Of a stretch of DNA of 64,000 nt, positions 56,388-64,000 are shown piece by piece. The stretch comes from Psococerastis gibbosa (lineage: Eukaryota > Arthropoda > Insecta > Psocodea > Psocidae), in the NCBI GenBank assembly GCA_963971405.1, contig OZ020486.1:26373419-26437418 (forward strand), given 5' to 3'. The notes below the pieces were generated by a model. The model was not told where the DNA came from. It searched no databases and saw only the letters and a list, made by a program, of their open reading frames with translations. Position numbers and translations under genes: made by a program. Each line of letters starts with the position of its first letter. The first letter of the stretch is position 1.

Positions 56388-59300
56388 TTACAAATTAAGT
56401 TTAGACGGAGGTTTAACAATTCTCCCCGTTCTAGTAATACTAGTTTCACCATGAAACTTTGGGCTCACAACTTTCTTTTTAACTGATCTTCCCGACTCCA
56501 CTACGTCAATGATATTATTCTCATTTGAATTCAAATCTTTTGGACCCAATGTTTCATTTAACAATTCCTCTACCAACGATTCATTTGCATTCTGCATTTC
56601 GTTCGAGTTTACCAGTTCATCTGGACTCAATACATTGTCCGAATTACACTTTACTTTTTCCAAACACAAATTTTCATTAGCTGGTGATAATTCAATAATT
56701 TCCTCAACACTTGAGTTTAATGCTTTCCGCATTTGATCAATATGACGTTTCACCAAACTATCTCCTGAATCCACTAGATATGTAAATGGTGACAAACTTT
56801 TTATTATTTTTCCTTTCAGCCATTTTCCACCCCTCACCCCATAATTCCTGAACCATATCGTATCGTTCAATAGAAATCTCGGTAAACCCCCTTTCTCTTT
56901 ACTTTCTTTCTTTCTCATATTTTCTTGTGCACGAAGTTTCATCATTTCAATTCGACCATTTAATTTCCTACCCAAATGCAATTCTGCTGGAGTTACCCCT
57001 GTGGTAGAGTGAACACTGTTGTTATAAGATAACACAAATCTTTGAATAGCCAAATCAACATCATTTTCAACAGTTTTCTTAAGATAATTTTTAAACGTAC
57101 GTACTAAATTTTCAGCTGCTCCATTCGAAGCTAGGTGAAAAGGCGCTACTCTATAATGTAAACATCCGTTATTACGAAAAAATTCTTCCATTTCTACGGA
57201 ACAAAATGAACTACCGTTATCTGTCACTATTTTTAAAGGTATTCCAAAAATACTGAAATATGTCCTCAGAGCTTTTATAGTTTCATTAGTCGTAATATTT
57301 TTCATGTGGTACACTTGAACCCATTTAGAATAAGCATCAATTAATACTAAAAACATTTTGCCTTTAAAAGGACCTAAAAAATCCAAATGCAATCTCTGAG
57401 AAGGACCTTCTGGCCAGGGCCAATGCCCTGCCTTTTTAGGAGGAGCATCCTGGTTAGACATACAATGCACACAATCTTTGACCATTCTTTCTATATCTGC
57501 GTCTATCCCAGGATACCATATACAATTTCTAGCAGTTGCCTTCATTTTAACAATTCCCATATGAGTACTGTGTAACTCATCCAATACAAATTTTTGTACA
57601 CTTTGAGGGATAACCAGTCGATGTCCCCACATTAAACAATCATTTTCAAGAGTCAACTCAGCTCTTTTTTCATAGTATTTACGACACTTATCTGACATTT
57701 TTACTGGCCATATACCTTCTCGAACACATTCGTAAACTTCTTTTAATAACACATCATCTTGAATCTCTTTAGCCAAATCCAAATCTATCAAACTTTTACA
57801 ACTATCCATTGCCATATTAAAATACAATCGGTCACAAGATTCATAGTTTATGTTATCCGTTTTATTCAATGGTAAACGGGACAGCATGTCAGCTCCCACA
57901 TTTTTCTCACCCTTAATAAATTCGATATTAAAACGATATCCTGACAACATTACTGCGTATCTTTGCAATCTTTGAGCTGCCATTACTGGGAATTCTTTCT
58001 TTTCTCCAAAAATATAAATCAATGGCTTATGATCTGTACGTAAAATAAAGGGCTTATTTCCCCATAAAAATGTATGAAAATACTTAACACAATAAACCAC
58101 ACTTAATGCTTCTTTATCAATTTGTGAGTAATGTGACTCACTTTCAGACAGTTTCCTACTACAATAACTTATTGGTCGTTCCTCTCCATTAGGAAAACGA
58201 TGTGCAATGTATCCCCCTATTCCATAAGGACTTGCATCAACACTTAAAATTACCTGTAAGTTCGGGTCAAAATTAACCAATACTTTATTTGACGCTAAAA
58301 TCTCTTTGATTTCTTTGAAAGCTTTACTCTGTAAAGAGGTCCATTTCCACTCTTTATCCTGTTTCAAACACAAATATAAAGGATTAGCTATTGTACTCAA
58401 ATTCGGTACGAACTGTGAATAATAGTTTAAACTTCCTAAAAAGGATCTTAACTCTGTTATATTATTAGGTTCTCTTGCCTTCAAAATAGCTTCGACTCTA
58501 CTTTCAGGTATTTTAATTCCATTTATGCTGATTTTATAACCCAAAAATTCAATTTCATCCAGAAAAAATTCACATTTCTTAACATTTAATGTCAAACCTG
58601 CATCTTTAATTCTGTCCAGTACTAATTTTATTTTTTTATATAATGTTTCATTGTTTTCTGCTCCAATACACACATCGTCATAAAAACATACCACATCTTC
58701 TAGGCCAATTAATAACTCATGAATTGCTCTTGCAAAAATTCCTGGCGAAGACGCCGTGCCAAAAGGTACTCTATTAAAATTATACATTCCTTTTTCCGTA
58801 CATATAGTAGTCCATTTCTTAGAACCTTCGTCTAAAGGTAATTGTAAAAAAGCTTGCGTGAAATCAAAACGGGCAAATTTCTTTTTACCTCCTAATGCTA
58901 ACAACATTTCTTTGACAGGTGGGACGGGAAATCTCTCAACTTGTAAAATACGATTTAAAGTTGTCTTAAAATCGCCACATAAACGAATAGATCCGTCCGC
59001 CTTAACTATTGGTACTACTGGAGTAGCTATATCCGAATATTTAACACGAGAAATAATACCTTCTCTTTCTAAACGGTCTATTTCCGCATTAACTTTTTCT
59101 CGTAAAGCGAATGGTACACGCCTTGGCTGACAAAATTTAGGTTTTTCATTTTCCTTTACATAAAACTTGAAAGTTTTACCTTTATACAAACCTAGTTTGT
59201 TAGAAAAAACTTCAGGATAGTCTTGCAACAATTTTTGTTTATAGCCCACAAAACTCATTTCCTGTAAATTTAAATACGCATTGTTATTCTTAATAGTTAA

Positions 59301-60428
59301 CTTCAAACTCTCTATCCAGTCTCTCCCTACAATAGGAGGACCGCCTTTACTTATTACATGTAAGACCAATTGTTGTCCCCTGTCTTTTAAATTTTTCTTT
59401 ACAGAAACTATGATTGTACCTCTGACTTCAATAGAAGCTCCATTATAACTTATTAACTTCAAATTGCTGTTTTCCAACTCACATTTATTTTGATAATATC
59501 TATAAAAATCATTTTCATTTATCGCACTTATTGGGCTACCAGTGTCTACTTGAAATTCCATTTGCCTGCCATGAACCATTAACTTAACATTTATGGGATG
59601 TACAAAATGTAATCCTTCCATATGCAATAAGCTCAACTCCTCCTCGTCCTCTCCTAGGCCTACTTGCAAATTTTGAATTCTTGGCATACTGTTATTATTT
59701 CTTTTACACATGATTTTGAGATGTCCCTGTACATTACATAAACTACAGCGTTTAAAACGATGAAAACACCTTGCTCTCGTGTGTCCATCCTTTCCACCAC
59801 AACAAAAACAAATAACAGGTTTCCTATGCGTCTGTCTTTCTTCTGGTGTATACTTCCCTTTTTTCTGAATGAACTTTTCCGCATTCTTGTAGAACATGCT
59901 CTTATTCCCCAAATTCCTTGCATCGATGTCTGCTGCTTCCATACTAGTCGCAATTTCCACCGCAGAATTAAATTTTAACTTGGAAGTAGCCAAAAGTTTC
60001 TTCTTAACCTCAAAATCCTTAACTCCCCAAACCAATTGATCCTTTAATGCGTCTTCTAAATCTAGAAATTCACAATGTTCCGATAGCATTTTTAGTCGCT
60101 CTGTATACTTCTGTACTGATTCATTTTCTTCTTGTTTCGCTTCTTTGAATTTGTAGCGTTCTGTTGTAACGTTAGGTTCCGGTTTATAAAATATTCGCAA
60201 ATGCTTTTGTAACTTGTCTATATCTACATCCTTAGGTTTGTCTGGGCGGCATATGTTTCTTAGAGTTGTGTAAGCCTCAATCCCGATCAATGTTAAAAAT
60301 AAATTTTTCTTCTTATCTTTGTCGATTCCTTTTAAATCGCACAAAATTTCAAACCTTTCTAACCAAATGGTGAAATCTTCACCCTTCCGAAACTCTCTAA
60401 CGTTGTCAACCACTAATTTATCACTCAT
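56388..60428 (-). CDS. gag-pol: Gag-Pol polyprotein of Mag-like Ty3/gypsy element
   Basis: One frame of 1346 codons from ATG 60428. Gag core at about residues 1-175 (FTIWLERFEILCDLKG ... RYKFKEAKQEENESVQKY). Two zinc knuckles at 207-241; the second is a regular C-x2-C-x4-H-x4-C, while the first has one extra residue before His. Protease with DTG at 295-297. Reverse transcriptase with FYDD at 582-585 in place of the commoner YxDD. RNase H (SVDASPYGIGGY, TDHKPL). Integrase with an H/C zinc segment (ELHSTHMGI ... CVHC) and triad Asp1016, Asp1070, Glu1106 (35-residue gap). The tail (about 1200-1346) is Asn/Glu/Ser-rich. No stop or frameshift. It makes all replication proteins from one frame, so it needs no frameshifting. 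Confidence 0.95.
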   Translation of the reverse strand: MSDKLVVDNVREFRKGEDFTIWLERFEILCDLKGIDKDKKKNLFLTLIGIEAYTTLRNICRPDKPKDVDIDKLQKHLRIFYKPEPNVTTERYKFKEAKQEENESVQKYTERLKMLSEHCEFLDLEDALKDQLVWGVKDFEVKKKLLATSKLKFNSAVEIATSMEAADIDARNLGNKSMFYKNAEKFIQKKGKYTPEERQTHRKPVICFCCGGKDGHTRARCFHRFKRCSLCNVQGHLKIMCKRNNNSMPRIQNLQVGLGEDEEELSLLHMEGLHFVHPINVKLMVHGRQMEFQVDTGSPISAINENDFYRYYQNKCELENSNLKLISYNGASIEVRGTIIVSVKKNLKDRGQQLVLHVISKGGPPIVGRDWIESLKLTIKNNNAYLNLQEMSFVGYKQKLLQDYPEVFSNKLGLYKGKTFKFYVKENEKPKFCQPRRVPFALREKVNAEIDRLEREGIISRVKYSDIATPVVPIVKADGSIRLCGDFKTTLNRILQVERFPVPPVKEMLLALGGKKKFARFDFTQAFLQLPLDEGSKKWTTICTEKGMYNFNRVPFGTASSPGIFARAIHELLIGLEDVVCFYDDVCIGAENNETLYKKIKLVLDRIKDAGLTLNVKKCEFFLDEIEFLGYKISINGIKIPESRVEAILKAREPNNITELRSFLGSLNYYSQFVPNLSTIANPLYLCLKQDKEWKWTSLQSKAFKEIKEILASNKVLVNFDPNLQVILSVDASPYGIGGYIAHRFPNGEERPISYCSRKLSESESHYSQIDKEALSVVYCVKYFHTFLWGNKPFILRTDHKPLIYIFGEKKEFPVMAAQRLQRYAVMLSGYRFNIEFIKGEKNVGADMLSRLPLNKTDNINYESCDRLYFNMAMDSCKSLIDLDLAKEIQDDVLLKEVYECVREGIWPVKMSDKCRKYYEKRAELTLENDCLMWGHRLVIPQSVQKFVLDELHSTHMGIVKMKATARNCIWYPGIDADIERMVKDCVHCMSNQDAPPKKAGHWPWPEGPSQRLHLDFLGPFKGKMFLVLIDAYSKWVQVYHMKNITTNETIKALRTYFSIFGIPLKIVTDNGSSFCSVEMEEFFRNNGCLHYRVAPFHLASNGAAENLVRTFKNYLKKTVENDVDLAIQRFVLSYNNSVHSTTGVTPAELHLGRKLNGRIEMMKLRAQENMRKKESKEKGGLPRFLLNDTIWFRNYGVRGGKWLKGKIIKSLSPFTYLVDSGDSLVKRHIDQMRKALNSSVEEIIELSPANENLCLEKVKCNSDNVLSPDELVNSNEMQNANESLVEELLNETLGPKDLNSNENNIIDVVESGRSVKKKVVSPKFHGETSITRTGRIVKPPSKLNL

Positions 60429-60470
60429 TTTTCATGTAATTACTTACGTTTTGCGCACTTCAAATTATTT

Positions 60471-60482
60471 TCCTCATCGCCA
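60471..60482 (-). promoter_or_regulatory. Candidate primer binding site
   Basis: TGGCGATGAGGA on the minus strand, seven bases inside the 5' LTR. The TGG start is typical, but I cannot assign the tRNA. Confidence 0.35.
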
Positions 60483-60489
60483 TTTGTTA

Positions 60490-60726
60490 TGTTCTACATG
60501 TTTTAAAGTAAAAGACTAGTTTACTTATCAGTTATTCATTTAATTCATCTTTTATTTCCTTACGGTTACATTTATACTTTATTCCAAATACTCCATTTTC
60601 TAACTTCCAAGGAAGAACAAAGGCAGTTAGTACACCACGCTGCCACTATGCCGCAGCACCAAAACAACGCGCGAAACAACTACGAACTTAAACTTAGTTC
60701 TACTTCTTAAATACCTAAACATTACA
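60490..60726 (-). repeat. 5' LTR of the second retrotransposon
   Basis: 237 bp, TGTAATG...GAACA on the minus strand; the counterpart of 56050-56286. Confidence 0.9.
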
Positions 60727-61093
60727 ATGCCGCAATGAATTAAGGTACCGCAGAATGGGGAAATGACGGTAAGCCTATTTTGCAGAATTATTTGTGCATC
60801 AATGAGAATGAGTTCAATAGGTACGTATTTTGATAATTTTGGTAAATTGGTTGCGTGAGAGGCGCTCGCATGATCTCATCCTTGGACCTGAGGCGTCAAA
60901 TGGGGTAAATCTAACATAGGTGGTCCCCAAAGTTGCATCGGCGCAGAGGCTGCCTTCAACAATCAACACCGAAAAGATATGGGCCTACCTATACCATTTC
61001 AATATTCATTATATTCATTCCACCATTTGGGGATAATTTATGAGCCGTCTTAAACTTGTGTGACCTGATTAGATTAATAGCATACGTCCCGTC
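60727..61093. other. Unassigned stretch
   Basis: Nothing recognised. Confidence 0.4.
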
Positions 61094-61335
61094 CCGTAGG
61101 TCGTAGGAAATTGGCAGCCCGCAATGTAATACTTCTTAGTAGTGGTAGGCCTACTTCTTATTTTTTTATTTAATTAACTAAGCAAGTTGTTAAAATCATG
61201 GTTCATTTAAGTTGCAGAAGACTTTATGCATCATATAATAGGGTATCATTAATTTTTATTTTTATTTTTTTCATGGTGTCGATTTTACGTGAACTATCAG
61301 CCCTCAATTTTTATGAAAAGGCCACGGTAGATAAC
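61094..61335. mobile_element. Foldback element, copy 4, left part
   Basis: CCCGTAGGTCGTAGGAAATTGGCAGCCCG, written here in pieces (CCCGTAGGTCGTAGG, AAATTGGCAGCCCG), then GTTGCAGAAGACTTTATGC, and the loop TTTTTTCATGGTGTCG ... GCCCTCAATTTTTATG, which matches the complement of the loop of copy 3. It ends at GATAAC, where element H starts. Confidence 0.72.
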
Positions 61336-62200
61336 AAGAACCGGTCCGAGTTTACTCGAAAATGCTTTCCAATTTATCAACATTAGTAGATAGAGAATAT
61401 GAGTAATTTCATGGTAAATAATTTTCCAGTGGTTAAATTTCCGATATCTCGGGGGGGGGGGGGGGGGGTTGTCCACCTGACGTCACTGGAAGTGAGATAC
61501 ATTTTAGATAGGTCAGACCAACACATTAATTACCACACAGCAATAATGGCAGGGCACGCAATGCATTTGAGCGCGAATTTTCTACCATTTTTTCAAAAAA
61601 TAATTTATTGTCCAAAACCAAATAGTTTCTTGGGAAAGCAACCTGTCCGGTTTCGTTACTCAATTTAACACCTAAAACATGTCTGAAGGTAGAATCATCG
61701 ATAGAAAGGTTTTGCAGAAAAATTAGTTTTTAGTCATTTTTCATTAAAATTTAGTTGTTTTTTTAACCCCAGAAGAAAACTAGGCCTATCAAGGGGAAAG
61801 CCACCCCCCGCATTCTGTCAACATTAATAACAACTACAATATATGTGAATTTAAAAGAAATCGTTGGAGCCGTTTTTGAGAAATAATTTTTTTAGAAGTT
61901 TCTTTGGATTTTTTTTAGAATAACCCCCCCCCCCCCAAATTGAATTGGCCCAAAATAAAAAAAAATGATCCCGAGGTATGATTTTTGTAAACCTACATGC
62001 TAAATTTCATCAAAATCGACCGAGTAGTTTGCCCGGAAATCGATGAACAGACAGACAGAACGACAGACAGACATTTCGTAAAAAGCACTTTCTTGGGTTC
62101 CTGGGACGTGTAAACGTGTAAATCCGTTGAAATCTCGGAATCGAAAATTTCAACCATCACAAAGCTTTCCTTATAGCCTACGTAGTATAAATTGGAAAGC
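61336..62200 (+). mobile_element. Element H, copy 4, inside a foldback element
   Basis: An 865-bp copy from AAGAACCGGTCCGAG to ATTGGAAAGC. GCTTTCCAATTTAT is at 61364-61377 and the 3' hairpin GCTTTCC...GGAAAGC at 62164-62200. The ACAGACAGACAG tract is at about 62048-62073 and an 18-G run at about 61451. Because the host foldback sequence resumes on the far side, both ends are fixed to within a few bases. Confidence 0.85.
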
Positions 62201-62312
62201 AAAAATTAAAAATACCTGATTAGCCTATGATGCATGAAGTAGTCTTCTACAACTTAAATGAGCCATATCTTTAATAACTTACTTTGTTAACTAAGTAAAA
62301 CATAAGAAGTCT
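62201..62312. mobile_element. Foldback element, copy 4, right part
   Basis: AAAAATTAAAAATACCTGATT, in register with the right arm of copies 1-3, then GATGCATGAAGTAGTCTTC and ACTTAAATGAGCCATATC, the complement of the left part. Confidence 0.72.
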
Positions 62313-62917
62313 ATAAAAATAACGGATTTTGGATAGATACCCCTTAGCCATACGCTTTTGCCTGACAGGTTTCGTTGGCGAACCAAATTCCTGCAGTTAT
62401 CGAGTTATGTAACAGTGTTGATTAACGCATCGGACCTACTACGTATCTTTGAAAAAGCGTCAAATCCAATTAAAATCAGAAGATGTTACTGAAAGGGTGG
62501 ATCCAGCGGAAGTTGTTTGTAAGTTTAAAAGGTAATTTTTTGTTGTTGAAGAGTTGAGTTTTTTTTTTTTTTACTAGGCATCTTACTCATTTAGTGGGGA
62601 GGGATTATGACCTCGTGATCCGCCATTGGATGTTAGGACCCGGCATAGCACCAAACCAGTAGCACTACAACTTACACTGACACAAACCATCTTGAAATAG
62701 GCTTGTGAAATAGGGGTGGACAAATGAACATATAAGCTCGGATGATTCGTTGAAATTTATCCACAATTTATTATTAGAAGTTAATGCTGGTTTAAGACTT
62801 AGTCCACCGTAAAACCACTTATAATATAGCATTTAGAAACAATCAAAGGGCATTAAGCTAGTTTTTTGGTTCTACCGAAAAATTAATAATAAACAGAACT
62901 TGCCCAGTTTGCTCTTT
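62313..62917. other. Unassigned stretch
   Basis: Nothing recognised. Confidence 0.4.
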
Positions 62918-62919
62918 TA

Positions 62920-63304
62920 GGCGCCCATTCCACTGACCGGCTAGGGCTATTTACAAAAACGGTGACGTGGTAGCAGACATTCAAGACTTAGGTGGCGTTT
63001 CCACTGACCTCGCATTGCAGAATGCAATGACATTGACGGAAATAAGAATTTTTCTTTTTATAGAAATTTATTAAAATGTTTGTACTTAACATGTCCCATG
63101 ACGCCATTTTTTAATTTTAGTTTGTTTTTTTGTGATTTTACTGTATGATCATTGATCAATTTTAACTATGGCATAGAGGAAAATATAAACATTTCCGTCA
63201 ATTCTGCAATGCGTGGTCGGTGGAAACCCCGCCTAAGTCTTGAATGTCTGCTACCACGTCACCGTTTTTGTAAATAGCCCTAGCCGGTCGGTGGAATGGG
63301 CGCC
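62920..63304. mobile_element. Nested palindromic MITE composite, copy H (outer element)
   Basis: 385 bp, the same architecture as 22310-22698. Tips are GGCGCCCATTCCACTGACC and, at the right, the complement of GGCGCCCATTCCACCGACC. The core GACGTGGTAGCAGACAT is at 62964-62980. A second MITE sits at the central TA (62989-62990, 63234-63235). Left TA at 62918-62919; the right flank reads TT. Confidence 0.9.
62991..63233. mobile_element. Inner MITE of composite H
   Basis: 243 bp, GGTGGCGTTTCCACTGACC to GGTCGGTGGAAACCCCGCC. The interior is homologous to the inner element at 22381-22627, with small indels (for example a shortened GTCAATTCTGCAATG near the right arm). Confidence 0.9.
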
Positions 63305-63742
63305 TTTGGCCTATGCCAGTCATTATTATAGGTACTAAAGTCAATAAATATTGTCGTAATACTAAAGTTCTAAGCCCTATAAACTAACAAAACGACAATA
63401 ATAATTGTGGATTTGCCTATCCGCGGTCCAATATTTCATGGGTACTGAGACTTTTCAAGCGATGGTGGGACCTTGGGGACCCCGCCTTAAATAGGAGCAG
63501 ATGGTAGAATTACCAAGCAGATGCACATTATTCAATTGACTATGTACCGTACAGTAGGTAGTTATAACTTCCAGTCGTCTCTAAACCTTGCAGAGTCAGG
63601 GTCGTCCTCACCTGCCGCAAGAATAACTGTTAACACAGCCGAAACGAGACTGTCAGCTTATTTTTCAACTGTTGATAAATAGCCTATGAAAGTTTGAAGC
63701 TTCCATCCTGTTTATCAAACAGGTTCAATGAGAACTCAATTG
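63305..63742. other. Unassigned stretch
   Basis: No gene recognised; ACTTTTCAAGCGATGGTGGG at about 63451 is shared with 53665. Confidence 0.35.
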
Positions 63743-63925
63743 TCAGGACATGCAGAGTAGTGGTACGGCCACACTGACTTTCACCTGAGAGGTTGTTGGT
63801 TCGAGTCCCACACTTTCTACATTTTTTGGCCATGCTTCGGAGGGCATGTAAAGCAGGCGGTCCCGGGCCTTCCTAGTTGAGTGTAAGACTCCGCTAGGTA
63901 GGCTTAGTGATAGAACGAACAATCT
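63743..63925 (+). repeat. tRNA-derived SINE, most complete copy
   Basis: Head: GTCAGGACATGCAGAGTAGTG (A-box region), GACTTTCACCTGAGAGG (Glu-like anticodon arm) and box B GGTTCGAGTCC (63798-63808). Body: GGCCATGCTTCGGAGGGCAT, AAAGCAGGCGGTCCCGGGCC, a GAGTGTAAG block, CTCCGCTAGG and TTAGTGATAGAAC. The internal promoter boxes are close to the RNA polymerase III consensus. Mobilisation would need a LINE partner. Confidence 0.8.
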
Positions 63926-64000
63926 TTCCTGCAAAATTCGACTTGGCGGCTACATAATATGGTCAATATCGCGTGGTGATGTGGGAAATTCAGTAAAACT

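Larger units (their letters stand above)
56050..60726 (-). mobile_element. Ty3/gypsy LTR retrotransposon, single Gag-Pol frame, apparently intact
   Basis: 4677 bp on the minus strand. The 237-bp LTRs are 56050-56286 (3') and 60490-60726 (5'). They align without gaps and differ at one base by eye (56051 against 60491, in the terminal dinucleotide). Read on the minus strand the 5' LTR runs TGTAATG...GAACA. Two Cys-His knuckles and one fused frame suggest the Mag lineage, but that needs a tree. Flanks share only ATG, so a full target duplication is not evident. It is AT-rich like its surroundings, unlike the element at 17138. Confidence 0.93.

Noticed and set aside
56041..60730. A 4-5 bp target duplication for the second retrotransposon
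   Set aside because: With the boundaries fixed by the LTR alignment only ATG is shared on both sides, which is too short to claim.

Overview
This is a window of an invertebrate nuclear genome, most likely an arthropod. It is AT-rich and sparse in genes, and its landscape is shaped by transposable elements. The only convincing host gene is an achaete-scute family bHLH gene on the minus strand (33118-34239). It has the basic region, a long loop and the acidic C-terminal tail ending in a WW motif that are usual for arthropod proneural proteins. I cannot name the species; a non-insect arthropod such as a crustacean is a guess. Nothing here looks bacterial.

Layout. 1-17137: non-coding DNA with two TA-flanked palindromic MITEs (235-621), two copies of a dispersed ~0.85 kb element called 'element H' here (2645-3295, 7255-8137), tRNA-derived SINE copies and hAT-type MITE remnants. 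17138-22274: a complete Ty3/gypsy LTR retrotransposon of CsRn1-like type. Its 387-bp LTRs differ at one base, its target duplication is 4 bp, and Gag and Pol are open in a -1 frame arrangement. 22310-32797: a dense mosaic of MITEs, including a palindromic MITE nested in the exact centre of another, two ~390-bp foldback elements at TTAA, and several hAT MITEs whose 8-bp target duplications can be read directly. 33118-34510: the achaete-scute gene with a GC-rich upstream region and a tiny uORF whose stop overlaps the start codon as ATGA. 34511-44700: mostly anonymous sequence with a hAT MITE, SINE bodies and a 173-bp direct duplication. 44710-48430: a decayed non-LTR retrotransposon with a readable RNase H domain. 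It is broken by a 152-bp retroposon (10-bp target duplication) and then, right after the last RNase H aspartate, by a 2485-bp hAT element (8-bp duplication). 49660-56049: more palindromic MITEs, a third copy of element H, a coding-like dispersed repeat and a SINE/hAT junction. 56050-60726: a second full LTR retrotransposon on the minus strand with one uninterrupted 1346-codon Gag-Pol frame and nearly identical 237-bp LTRs. 60727-64000: element H inserted into a foldback element, the second copy of the nested MITE, and a SINE.

The most unusual material is the group of concentric palindromic MITEs. They share tips of the type GGCGGnnATTCCAC and, in most copies, a central motif related to GGTAGCAGACAT, while the arms between differ. 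One nested composite occurs at two distant loci with symmetric differences at its two ends. Element H, with terminal repeats that also form a 3' hairpin, is second. No cellular pathway links the loci; the retrotransposons encode their own replication proteins, and the MITEs, SINEs and element H appear to depend on enzymes encoded elsewhere.
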